Below the pieces are notes generated by a model. That model did not search any database, was not told where the DNA came from, and saw only the letters and a program-made list of their open reading frames with translations. A stretch of 43,741 bases of DNA, taken from a virus. The position numbers were made by a program, and so were the translations under genes. The stretch is taken from positions 1 to 43,741 of IMG/VR virus record IMGVR_UViG_3300027917_000074; one strand, 5' to 3'. Shown here piece after piece: positions 15,803 to 25,400 of this stretch; positions within the stretch are counted from its first letter, which is position 1, and each line of letters starts with the position of its first letter.

Positions 15803-16258
15803 ATGTCTGATAAAGAAGAGAATGTTGATGAGTCAACAAAAAATGATGCTTTACTATTTGATGAGATAGATATTGATGGGGTAAAAATAAAGCAATGGTC
15901 TTTAGGTAAATTATTTGATGTTAGTGAGTACTTAGAAAAGATATTAGATAAATTGGATTCTAAGGGTTTGTCTATTGATAATGTATTGAAAAGTGGTGTG
16001 TCTGCTGATCTAATAACTAGATTGATGGTCACATTGGCTGCGTCTGATGAAATATTAAATATCATATCAATAACTATAGATAAAGATATAGCAGAAGTAA
16101 GAGATATGTCTATGGAGAAGGGTATAGCTTTAATAGTTGGTATAGCACAGCAGAATATAGACACATTAAAAAACGTGTTAACTCCACTTCTAGCAATAGG
16201 ACAGGAAGTGGAGACGGAAAAACCAAAACAAAAAGCAAAAACAAAGAAGTCAAGTTAG
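15803..16258 (+). CDS. Tail assembly chaperone G (unshifted product), 151 aa
   Basis: This is the first frame of the gpG/gpGT pair, lying just upstream of the tape measure gene. It is an acidic, helical protein (SLGKLFDVSEYLEKILDKLDS, then ISADLI-like and LTRLMVTLAASDEILNII helices) ending in a basic tail (KPKQKAKTKKSS). In lambda, G coats the tape measure during tail assembly and is absent from the finished tail. A -1 frameshift at codon 124 makes the longer GT form (see the frameshift signal). The zero-frame stop is TAG at 16256-16258. Confidence 0.8.
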   Translation: MSDKEENVDESTKNDALLFDEIDIDGVKIKQWSLGKLFDVSEYLEKILDKLDSKGLSIDNVLKSGVSADLITRLMVTLAASDEILNIISITIDKDIAEVRDMSMEKGIALIVGIAQQNIDTLKNVLTPLLAIGQEVETEKPKQKAKTKKSS

Positions 16259-16617
16259 ACTTACTTGATATCTTTACTACTCTACTTCGACATAATATTG
16301 GAGATTCAATAGATGATCTAAAAAATAATTATCCTGTTGAATTAATATATGCTTTGTATGATAAGTGTATAACTGCTGAGTATGATTCTTATATGATGGA
16401 TGCTATTGTGATAAGAAATTCGTTGATTAGTATTCCTCAACCTTTAGGAGATGACAAAGTTTCTGCTAGAATAAAGTCTAAAGAGTTCAGTAAGTTTTTA
16501 GACAGTTTAGATTTAAAGAGTAGAGCTAAAAAGTCAGAGAATATGAAAAAAGGAAAAACATTTCTTAATATGTTTGCAAGAGCTGGAGTTCCTATAATAG
16601 ATAAAGGCAAAAAATAG
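15803..16617 (+). CDS. Tail assembly chaperone GT fusion by -1 frameshift, about 271 aa
   Basis: The first 124 codons are those of G. A -1 slip at 16168-16174 moves translation into the frame starting CGT at 16174, which stays open to 16617 (147 more residues). The shifted frame has no credible start of its own: the first in-frame ATG after 16258 is at 16354, has no ribosome site and would lose the conserved-looking LDLLDIFTTLLRHNIGDSID segment. After a Ser/Thr/Lys linker the T part is helical and ends in a basic tail (FARAGVPIIDKGKK). In lambda the GT form recruits tail tube protein to the tape measure. Confidence 0.8.
16168..16213 (+). promoter_or_regulatory. Programmed -1 ribosomal frameshift signal (slippery heptamer plus stem-loop)
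   Basis: In the G frame, A AAA AAC (16168-16174) is a canonical slippery heptamer. After a 7-base spacer comes a perfect 9-bp stem: CTCCACTTC (16182-16190) pairs with GAAGTGGAG (16205-16213) around a 14-base loop. Direction (-1), spacing and the long downstream frame all agree. Confidence 0.85.
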
Positions 16618-16631
16618 GTGGTGTTTAACTA

Positions 16632-19600
16632 ATGCCTACTGTTGATAGTGTTAATGTAAAATTTGGTACTGATCTTAGTAATCTTGAAGCTGGTGCAAAA
16701 CAAGTTGGCAAGATTGTAGAAACTGTTGTTCAAAAGATAGCAAAAGCTAATTTGCATGGGGCTATAAAGGGAGACCCTTTTTCAGGTATCAATAATGCAG
16801 TAAAACAAGCACAAACAGGTATAAAACAATACGCAGATCAATGGATGAAAGAATTATCTAATATAGAGAAGCGTGTTGATAGGTATACTAGACTTTCTAT
16901 ACAGAGTTTTAAAAGATTAGAAGATTCTTTGGGTAGATTATTACAAAGAAAACAGGAACTATATAGTCAAAAGTTTGGTATAGGGGGCACAGGTGGGTTT
17001 GCTGATTTTAAATCTAAGGTTATGGATTTTAGTGCTTTCACCCACCCAGGTACAGGGGAAGATCAAAAAGCAGCATTAGGAGCAGGGATAAATAAAGACT
17101 TTCAAAAATATCTTGAAAACCTAAAAAAGTTATACCCACAAGCTAATAAAGTTATAGACCAATTCTTGCAAAAAGTTACTACTGGCGTTAAACTCTCTAG
17201 AGATCAAGTAGACAAAGATTTAAAAAAGTTGTATGCAGATTTGTCTGGCAAGGCAAAACTTGTTCAAAATCAAATAGATGATTTTGGGAAAAAATTAAAG
17301 GCTAGTGCCGATTCACAAGCCAGAATAAAATTTATGGGTCAGTTATCTGCTGCTAAAGATGAAGAGGCAGCTTTAAAACGTAAAACCCAAGCTCTAAGAG
17401 AGTCTTATGTAGCAGAAGCAAGAGCACGTACAGAAATAAAGTTAGGGATTAATGTTGCTAAAAATAAAATAGTTGTATTAAGAGAACTAGAGAAGAGACA
17501 GAGATTAGGTACAAACTTAACCAAACAACAGACTCTTGAATTAAAAAGGTTAAGGAGTCAGTTTAATAGACTGAATGCAGAGGCAGCAGGAACAAAGCCT
17601 ACTGGGTTTTTAAGCCCTCAATGGTTCAAACAACGTATAGGGTGGTTTATTCAATTGCGTGGATTCTGGATGGCCTGGAGACTAGCTGTTGAATCTTTTA
17701 GAGAAGCATTTGACTTTGAACAGTCAATGAAAAATGTTCAGGCAATTGCACGAACCACAACTGAACAATTTGAGTTACTAAGACAACGTGCTCTAGAAAT
17801 AGGTACTACTACAAAATACTCTGCTAGAGAAGCTTCTGATGCTATGGTTGTAATGGCTCAGGCAGGTTTAGCTACTGATGAAATATTCAATTCAATAAAA
17901 CATACAGCACATTTAGCTACAGGTACACTACATGATTTAAAAGAAACAGCTAAATTAGTTACTACTATTATGAGAGCTTGGAATATTGAATCTCAAGATA
18001 GCCAGAGAATAGTTGATGTTTTAGCTACAGGTATCAACAGAACTAAGTTGAACATGGAAGATTTAGGTACTGCATTTAACTATATTACAGGTGTTGCTCC
18101 TCAATTAAATATTTCCCTTGAAGAAACAGTTGCTATGTTGGGTACTATGAGAAATAGAGGTATTAAAGCATCTACAATGTCTACTTCTTTACGTGCTGTA
18201 TTGTCTTCATTATTGAAACCAACTGACGCTTTTAGAGAACAAGTACATAAGTTGAAGTTGACTATGGATGATGTTAATCCACAATTGTATAATGTACAAA
18301 CTATTTTTAAAACACTAAAAGATGCTGGTTGGCAAGCTGCACATTCTTTTAAGGCGTTTAGACGGAGAGCAGCTAGTGGTGCTACTGTTATGATAGATAG
18401 TGCCGACAATATGGCAGACTTAACTACTCAATTAAATAGTTTTGGTAGAGCTGCTGGTATGGCTGAAGTACAGCTAGATACTGTTCAGAGTCAGTGGAAA
18501 TTGTTTAAAGATGAAGCTGTTAAAATAGCAGCTACTATAAATGAAGATACTACACCTTCTGTTATAGGTCTTATAGGAGTTTTAAAGACATTGCTGCGAT
18601 CTTTGTATGCTTTAAAGCCTATACTATTAGTTGTTGGAAAAATATTTGAGGGATGGAGATATTTAGGTACTATTGCTTTTGAGGGGATATCTGGTCTTGA
18701 AGCTCAATTTCATGATGACAAGATTAGAGAAGCTACAAATGCTTTAGCGGATAACAATAAAGAATCCCAGAGAACTATTGAAAGATACAGGGAATTACAA
18801 AAGGTTTATGGTAAGTATATACAGGCTGTTGATCTAGGTAAGAAACGTGGAGGTAGAATACAATTAGACCAAGAAAAAAGAGCAATGCGTTATGCTGTTG
18901 ATGCTAAACTAATAAAAGAGGAAGAAATAGAAGTTATAAAGAAAAGTAATACAGAAGAGGAAGCTAGAAGAATAATAGAGGAAAAAATAAATACAGCATA
19001 CAAAGCTAGATTAGGGATGTTGGCAGGAGAATATAAACAATTAACTGAGAATCAAAAAGTACTGCAAGAGACACATAGAGCCTTAGTTTTAGCAAAAATT
19101 AGGGATATGGAAAAGGAGTTTACAGAAGTTACCAATAGTATTATTGAAGCGGAAAAATCACAAAAGGATTTGCTGAAAGCTTATGGTGAAGGGGCAGATA
19201 TAGGTCTTGAAGACGATCTTATGAGATTGCAAGTTGAACTCACGAAATTTGGTGAAAGATTTAAACGCTTTTATCAAGTAGAATTATTAGATGCTGAACG
19301 TGAGATGTTATTTGAGACAAGTGAAATTTTTAGGAAGATGGTAGAGATTCTTAGAATAGAATCACTTGAGGGGATTAAGTATGTAGATGCTTTTAGAAAA
19401 TCTTTACAAAATGCAGGAGATATTGTTTTTACTGAAGATGATATAAAAATGCTACAAAGAGTAGCAGGTACTCCCACAGAAGTAGTTGATCCTACTGAAA
19501 CTACTGATGATAAAAAAATAGAGAAGCTTATTGCTAAATACAAAGGACTAGAAGCTGTAAAGAAAAGAGATTTAGTATTAGCAAAAGATAGGAATGCAGA

Positions 19601-20618
19601 TGCTGCTTTATTAAATAAAATTGAGTTGTCTACATTAGAATTGCAAAGAGAAAGAGCACAAAAGCAAAAAGATTTACTTTCTACTGATGAAATAGCAAAA
19701 ATAAAAGATTTACAAACTGAAATTTATGAAATAGACACTCAAATCTTATTGAAGGAAAAGGAGATAGTTAGAAATAGTAGTGCGTGGGCAGGGGCTATGT
19801 ATGACCTGCAAAATTCCTTTAAAACTAGTACTCAAGCATGGAGAGAGTTTATTACAGGTGCTGCTGAATCTATTTCTAGAGCTGGTACTAACGCTATAAC
19901 AGGACTTGTAACAGGATTCCCAGAGGCTAGACAGGAGGCTGAAAATTTAGAAGTACAGTTAGAAGATTTAGAAAAGCAATACAAACAAGCTCTTGGGGAA
20001 GGTAGAGTAGAAGAGGCTAAAAGAATAAAGGAAGAAATGAAAGGGCTGAATAATCAGATAGATGACTTGAGAGATTCAGGAAAACAAGTTGCTAATTCTT
20101 TTAAAGAAATGGCTAAAGGTATTTTAGATTCTCTACAAAAAGTTATTCAAGAATTAATAGCAGCTAGAATGGCAGCTCTTTTATTTGGTGAAGCAGCAGG
20201 AAACAAAGTTAATGTTGGTGATACTTCTGTAGGGCTTGATTGGGGTGGTTTAATTAGTGGTGTTTTGGGAGGTCTTTTTGGTGCTAGTGGTGCTAAAGGG
20301 GGAGTATTTAACCAAATAAAAGCATTTAGGTCTTTTAGTTCAGGAGGTATTACAGGAAATTCTACTATGGCAATATTAGGAGATAACCCAAGTAAAAAAG
20401 AATTAGTAATTCCATCTGAAAATATTAAATCTAATCGTGTTGAAGGATATACTAGAGATAAACAAAGAGAAGACCAGCCAATTACTATACTTAATCTTTT
20501 AACTAAACAAGATATAGTTAGAGCTATGGCATCTTCTGAAGGAAAGCATGTGATCATTAATCATATAGGAAAAGACTTAAACAATCATGGGCCAGTAGCA
20601 AAACGTATAGGTAGGTAG
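16632..20618 (+). CDS. Tail tape measure protein, 1328 aa
   Basis: This is the longest helical protein of the tail operon, directly after G/GT. N-terminal ~340 residues are coiled-coil/helical (Lys/Gln/Ala-rich). Residues about 355-610 are the conserved phage tape measure domain (FDFEQSMKNVQAIARTT, KYSAREASDAMVVMAQAGL, ATGINRTKLNMEDLG, LRAVLSSLLKPTDAF, AEVQLDTVQSQWKLFKDEAVKIA). A hydrophobic segment (LKPILLVVGKIF) follows near 660, then more coiled coil, a Gly/Ala-rich stretch (GGLISGVLGGLFGASGAKGG) and the usual Ser/Gly-rich end with ELVIPSENI. It sets tail length; at roughly 1.5 angstrom per residue this predicts a tail near 200 nm. Confidence 0.9.
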   Translation: MPTVDSVNVKFGTDLSNLEAGAKQVGKIVETVVQKIAKANLHGAIKGDPFSGINNAVKQAQTGIKQYADQWMKELSNIEKRVDRYTRLSIQSFKRLEDSLGRLLQRKQELYSQKFGIGGTGGFADFKSKVMDFSAFTHPGTGEDQKAALGAGINKDFQKYLENLKKLYPQANKVIDQFLQKVTTGVKLSRDQVDKDLKKLYADLSGKAKLVQNQIDDFGKKLKASADSQARIKFMGQLSAAKDEEAALKRKTQALRESYVAEARARTEIKLGINVAKNKIVVLRELEKRQRLGTNLTKQQTLELKRLRSQFNRLNAEAAGTKPTGFLSPQWFKQRIGWFIQLRGFWMAWRLAVESFREAFDFEQSMKNVQAIARTTTEQFELLRQRALEIGTTTKYSAREASDAMVVMAQAGLATDEIFNSIKHTAHLATGTLHDLKETAKLVTTIMRAWNIESQDSQRIVDVLATGINRTKLNMEDLGTAFNYITGVAPQLNISLEETVAMLGTMRNRGIKASTMSTSLRAVLSSLLKPTDAFREQVHKLKLTMDDVNPQLYNVQTIFKTLKDAGWQAAHSFKAFRRRAASGATVMIDSADNMADLTTQLNSFGRAAGMAEVQLDTVQSQWKLFKDEAVKIAATINEDTTPSVIGLIGVLKTLLRSLYALKPILLVVGKIFEGWRYLGTIAFEGISGLEAQFHDDKIREATNALADNNKESQRTIERYRELQKVYGKYIQAVDLGKKRGGRIQLDQEKRAMRYAVDAKLIKEEEIEVIKKSNTEEEARRIIEEKINTAYKARLGMLAGEYKQLTENQKVLQETHRALVLAKIRDMEKEFTEVTNSIIEAEKSQKDLLKAYGEGADIGLEDDLMRLQVELTKFGERFKRFYQVELLDAEREMLFETSEIFRKMVEILRIESLEGIKYVDAFRKSLQNAGDIVFTEDDIKMLQRVAGTPTEVVDPTETTDDKKIEKLIAKYKGLEAVKKRDLVLAKDRNADAALLNKIELSTLELQRERAQKQKDLLSTDEIAKIKDLQTEIYEIDTQILLKEKEIVRNSSAWAGAMYDLQNSFKTSTQAWREFITGAAESISRAGTNAITGLVTGFPEARQEAENLEVQLEDLEKQYKQALGEGRVEEAKRIKEEMKGLNNQIDDLRDSGKQVANSFKEMAKGILDSLQKVIQELIAARMAALLFGEAAGNKVNVGDTSVGLDWGGLISGVLGGLFGASGAKGGVFNQIKAFRSFSSGGITGNSTMAILGDNPSKKELVIPSENIKSNRVEGYTRDKQREDQPITILNLLTKQDIVRAMASSEGKHVIINHIGKDLNNHGPVAKRIGR

Positions 20619-20634
20619 TTTGGAGGTTATGTAG

Positions 20635-21321
20635 ATGGATTTATATCCGATAGGAACAGTATCAGCAGGGTCAAATCAAGGAACTATAGATGGTATTTCT
20701 TATTCAATGTTTGAGCCTAATGCAGGATGTAAGAGCAAAGTTGTATTCTATAATCTTACTACACAATATGAAAACATTACTATTGATACAAGAGAAAAAG
20801 CTCCACAGACCATAAATTTGTCTTTTAATTATGAAGGTATATTTACAAGAGAATACAGACAGTTAGATCATTTTATATACTTTGTTAAAGACGGTTTAAA
20901 CTCCTTTCACGTAGTTGATTTTAGTAAAGGAATGAGTCCAAGTAGCGTAGATACTACATCAAATTGGGTAGCTTATATAGATGATACAAGATTGTTCTCT
21001 ACTATATCAAACCAAAAAGCAAATTGGGTATTCTTCTGGAATACTTCTTCTTGGAAGTTAGGACAGGTTACAACAGTATCAACTAATACATATATCTCAT
21101 GTGATATTAGTGATAACTATGGTGCTATGACTACAGCTCAAGCAGAAACAGTAACTGGAAGTATAAAGACATTAGTTTATCCAGTCTATGAAGTATTTCT
21201 TGTAGGTGGTGTAGATTCGTTTAAAGAGCAAGATTATGTAGATAAGCAAATTAACCTTACTAGTGATGGTGGTACAACATATTCTGGTAATTTGGTTTTT
21301 AATTCTAGGTACAAGGTATAA
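20635..21321 (+). CDS. Minor tail protein, lambda M / distal tail protein position, 228 aa
   Basis: It lies between the tape measure and the L homologue, the position of lambda gpM. The sequence is beta-rich (TINLSFNYEGIFTREYRQLDHFIYFVKDGLNSFHVVDF) and ends in INLTSDGGTTYSGNLVFNSRYKV. A YRQLDHFxxFVxxxxNSFxVVDFSxG stretch resembles distal tail or tail-tip ring proteins that form the platform on which the tip complex assembles. Family membership is inferred from context and fold pattern, not from a catalytic motif. Confidence 0.65.
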   Translation: MDLYPIGTVSAGSNQGTIDGISYSMFEPNAGCKSKVVFYNLTTQYENITIDTREKAPQTINLSFNYEGIFTREYRQLDHFIYFVKDGLNSFHVVDFSKGMSPSSVDTTSNWVAYIDDTRLFSTISNQKANWVFFWNTSSWKLGQVTTVSTNTYISCDISDNYGAMTTAQAETVTGSIKTLVYPVYEVFLVGGVDSFKEQDYVDKQINLTSDGGTTYSGNLVFNSRYKV

Positions 21322-21335
21322 AGAGAGGCTTATAA

Positions 21336-22040
21336 ATGCCATATAATACAACAGATACATTTAATGAGAGTTTAGCTCAGAGAGTAGGAGGATCAGCATT
21401 TGTAGAAATGTATGTTCTTAATGCTTCACTGACTGGTCATGATTATATGTACTACGTAAACTATAATCAAGATATATATGGATATGAATTAGATGCTGAT
21501 GGAAATTTAACTGCTACTGAGATATTATATACTGGCTTTCCTATTACTAGAGATGATATCACATCTGATACTACAGGAGAGGTTACTGAATTACAAATAG
21601 GAATCCCAAATGTAGATAGAGGTATAGAGAGTGTTATTCAAGATTATGATTATTTACGTGGTAGATCAGTTAATTTAATTTTTGCATTTGCTAAGAATCT
21701 TCCATCTGGTAGTACTTCTAATCATATAGGTACAGAACCAGATAAAAATGCTGTTGTTACTGAAAGATTATATATAGATGGTGCACAATCAAATGAGAAT
21801 GCTGTTACTTTCTCATGCAAACCAAAATTTGTAATAAAAAACATAATTTTACCTAGTAGAAGACATACAGTAAATTGTAGTTGGGAATATTTGTCTAGTG
21901 AATGTGATCCTTACAATATTATGAATTCTGCATCTCATCCTACATGTACTAAAACACTAGATGCTTGCAGAGAAAGAGATAATTCAGACAGATTTGGAGG
22001 GTTTCCAGCCATACCAAGAAAGGGAGTATATATAGTATAA
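21336..22040 (+). CDS. Minor tail protein L homologue with probable iron-sulfur site, 234 aa
   Basis: Lambda gpL-type tail-tip protein. The N-terminal part has beta strands with EVTELQIGIPNVDRGI. The C-terminal part has four conserved Cys (181, 190, 204, 211) followed by the signature RDNSDRFGGFPAIP. In lambda and relatives these Cys bind a [4Fe-4S] cluster in the tail tip. It stands between the M-like and K-like genes as in lambda. The stop is followed one base later by the next ATG. The FGGFP signature and Cys spacing make this assignment strong. Confidence 0.85.
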   Translation: MPYNTTDTFNESLAQRVGGSAFVEMYVLNASLTGHDYMYYVNYNQDIYGYELDADGNLTATEILYTGFPITRDDITSDTTGEVTELQIGIPNVDRGIESVIQDYDYLRGRSVNLIFAFAKNLPSGSTSNHIGTEPDKNAVVTERLYIDGAQSNENAVTFSCKPKFVIKNIILPSRRHTVNCSWEYLSSECDPYNIMNSASHPTCTKTLDACRERDNSDRFGGFPAIPRKGVYIV

Positions 22041-22041
22041 C

Positions 22042-22461
22042 ATGAATTTTAGTAAGTATGTCGGTATACCATATAAAGATAAGGAAAGATCATTTAATGG
22101 AGTTGATTGTTTTGGTGTGTGTCATCTAATCTACAAAGAAGAGTTAGGTATTAATTTATACGAGTTTATTGAATATGTAGAATATGATGTGTATGACCCA
22201 GAGGACTCACATAAGGTAATACATCAGAAAATACCAAAAATACTAACTATATTAGATGAAGTTTCTAAGCCATTTAGAGTATTCGATATTATGTTATTCT
22301 ATAAATCAGCTAAGAAAGATATAGTTAATCACATAGGGGTGTATATAGGAGATAATAAATTTATTCACGCTGTTGAAAATCGTGAATCTATGGTGAGTAG
22401 ATTAAGAGGATATTATGAAAGTAAGATATACAAGGTTCTTAGACGGAGAAAAGATGTATAA
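22042..22461 (+). CDS. NlpC/P60 tail-tip peptidase, lambda K homologue, 139 aa
   Basis: The family motif VDCFGVCHLIY gives catalytic Cys23, NHIGVYIG gives His96, and KFIHAVE gives His108, the Cys-His-His order of NlpC/P60 endopeptidases. These cut peptidoglycan stem peptides during DNA entry or act in tip assembly. Lambda K also has an N-terminal JAB-type metallopeptidase domain; here only the NlpC/P60 part (139 aa) is present. It overlaps the J homologue by one base (TAATG) and follows the L homologue by one base. Confidence 0.85.
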   Translation: MNFSKYVGIPYKDKERSFNGVDCFGVCHLIYKEELGINLYEFIEYVEYDVYDPEDSHKVIHQKIPKILTILDEVSKPFRVFDIMLFYKSAKKDIVNHIGVYIGDNKFIHAVENRESMVSRLRGYYESKIYKVLRRRKDV

Positions 22462-25400
22462 TGTCAGAAGGAGATAAATATAAAACTTGTAGTGGAAAGA
22501 ATGGTTGTGGAGATTTTTTACCTTATGATGCTTTTGGTGTGGATAAGAGAACTAAAAGTGGTAGAAAAACTGTTTGTAAAGAATGTGAGAAAAAATACAA
22601 GAAAAATTACTATCTAAAAAACAAAGAAAATACTTATTATGTTACTTATAAAAATGTGTTAGAGGAAGAAACTGACTACACTGTTATTAATTCTAAAGAT
22701 AAATCATTAACTTCTATATGCTATGAGTTTGCTAGAACCTGTGGTAGTGATGAGCTTTATGATGCAGTTATGAAAAGTAAGGTGCATCTGTTAGTTAATG
22801 ATGAACTGGTTGCAATTGAGGAATGGCATAAAAATATATTAAAAGATGATGATAGGATATGTATAGTTTCTGAAGTAGCAATATCTGGTATAGCTGCTGC
22901 TATTGCTGCTATTGTAGCCACAACCTCTGTATATGGTGGGGCAGGATTAATAGTTGCTAGTTATTTTACATTAGTATATACTGTAGCTTATATAGCTATT
23001 TATGCTATTTTTTCATTAGCTGTTTCATTTCTATCTAGTTTACTTACTCCAGATACTCCTGATATGTCTTTTAGTGCAGGAAAAGCTACACAAACTTATA
23101 ATTGGTCTGGTATAAGAACAGTCGCTAGAATAAATTCACCTATACCTGTTTTGTACGGAACACGTTTACTTGGTGGTAATATCATATCTATAGAAACAGA
23201 AGGAGAAAACAATTCTCAGAATAATTATTTAAATATGCTTTTAGCATTGTGTGAAGGTGAAATAGAAGGTATTTGCCAATTAGAGAATGTAAATGAAGTA
23301 TGCACTACTTCAGACAGAAACCATAGAGACTATGTAGAGCCATATATACTGTTAGATGATCAACCTATAAATAATTATAAAAATGTGGAATGGTGGTATA
23401 GAACAGGAACTAATACAGCTACGTTTAATGTAGCAGATCATAATGTATTAGCTACATATAATCAGTATGATATTGTAGCAAAAGACGGTGCTATTTGGGA
23501 ATGTCAAAGAGATGACGTTATAAGCTCCTTACCAGAACCTACTTCTTATGCTTGGAAGAAAACTTTTTATTATCCATTTACACAAACAGTTATCCCACAT
23601 TTTCATGAAGCTGCCATTCAACATGATGATGGTAGAACTATTGATGATAATTGGGTTGTATATACAACAGTAAAAGAAGTAGATAAATTGTTCATTCAGG
23701 TTAGAGTACCACAGTTATATCAAACAAGTGATGAAGGAGTAGACCCTGCTATAGTTGATTATACTATAGAATATAAACCTCTTGATGGGGGGGTTTGGTA
23801 TAAATTAGCAGGAGCAAATGAGTACATAGTAAGAACCACAGGATTGCCTCCCTATGAAAGTGCAGTAACTTCTGGTGAAGCAGTTTCTCTACCAGCTTTA
23901 GTTATGAGTGAGATATACGAAGAAATAGGGATTAGTTATCCTTTAATTGATGATTTATATATGAGATTCTTTGCTTTTGGGGATGGTAAATATACTCACA
24001 CTTCTGCTGAGTCTGCATATGATAAAGTATACTATGTTGAAGTTGTTAGTAATGGTATTACTGTCGATCCATATGGGAATATATATGATAATATATATGA
24101 GAAGCATTGTAGAGTATATGATGCTAACAATAATATTGTAGAAGAAGATGTAGTATTTACTACAACTATATCACAGGTTTGGCATGAAAATACTGGGCCA
24201 TACGATCCTATACCTACTGGGTACATTACTTTGTATTTCCCTGTTGCCTCAACAATAGCTAATGGTGCATATATGGGAGTTGTTAGTCATAATACTCCTA
24301 TAGGATGTAGAGTCAAAGTAGACACAATACAAAATCCATACAGAGATAACTTTCAAATACGTGCTAAAACAAAAACAGGTGTATTTGGTTCTCATGAATT
24401 AGATTGTAATGGTGCTGTTGGTACAATAGGAAAGGCTATATACCAAATAAGAGTTAAGAGAACAGATGGAGGTACTTCTGTTGGTATGGGTGCTTCCGAT
24501 GAATTATTTCTAAGTTCAGTAACTGAAATTGTATATGGCAGTTTTAGATATCCTAATACAGCATTACTCGGATTTAGGATAAAAGCAGACGACCAACTAT
24601 CAGGGCAACCACCAAATATTAATGTGTTAGTTAAAGGAACAAAAGTACCAGTACCGTCTTTAACAGGGTCTGAAGCGTTTGATGATATGTTTTGGAATCC
24701 AACAACTTCTCAATGGGAAAATGCTACTGCTTCCATAACTAGGAGCTGGAATGAGGAAACTTGGCAAACAGAACAACAAGATAAAGAGTTCACAGATAAT
24801 TTTATAGTGATTTCTAGAGATTTGCTGACTCATGAAAGATATGGTCTTGGTAAGTATATGACAACCGATGACATTGATGAAGCAGGTTTTGTTAAAGCTA
24901 TTAAAGAATGCCATAAGAAATATGAAGTTTTTAATACAGATAATGATTACTTTCTATGGTGGGATACTGTAGCAAGTAATATGTGGACTAGATATGTTAC
25001 ATATGATGGGTTAACTAATACTGGAGATGTGTATCTTGATAAGGATACTAGAGACATAAGAATATATACAGACGGGTCTGAAAGAACTAGTGATAGTTCT
25101 AACGTAGCTATTAAGTTAAATTGCATAGAAACATTAAAGAAAGGAAATAATTATACACTTACATGTTCTATAGATTCGGTAACACATCCTATTAATACTG
25201 TAAATACTTATATACAAAATGACTCTGGTGTATGGGGGCTAGTTGACTCCTCTACAACTGTTGGAAACGGTATTATGAGTTCAGAGTTTACAGCAAATAC
25301 TAATGGCTGTAATACTATAATGGTGAATTTTATACGTAATGAAAATGCAACTACTATGACATCTACTATTTGTAGAATTACAGATGTTCATTTGAATTGG

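Noticed and set aside
16214-16230. Alternative slippery site (GGAAAAACC) nearer the end of G
   Set aside because: It does not fit X-XXY-YYZ in the G phase and has no stem at the right distance, unlike the site at 16168.
16354-16617. Independent 87-residue gene after G
   Set aside because: There is no ribosome site before ATG 16354 and the frame is open and protein-like upstream of it; it is the end of the frameshifted GT product.
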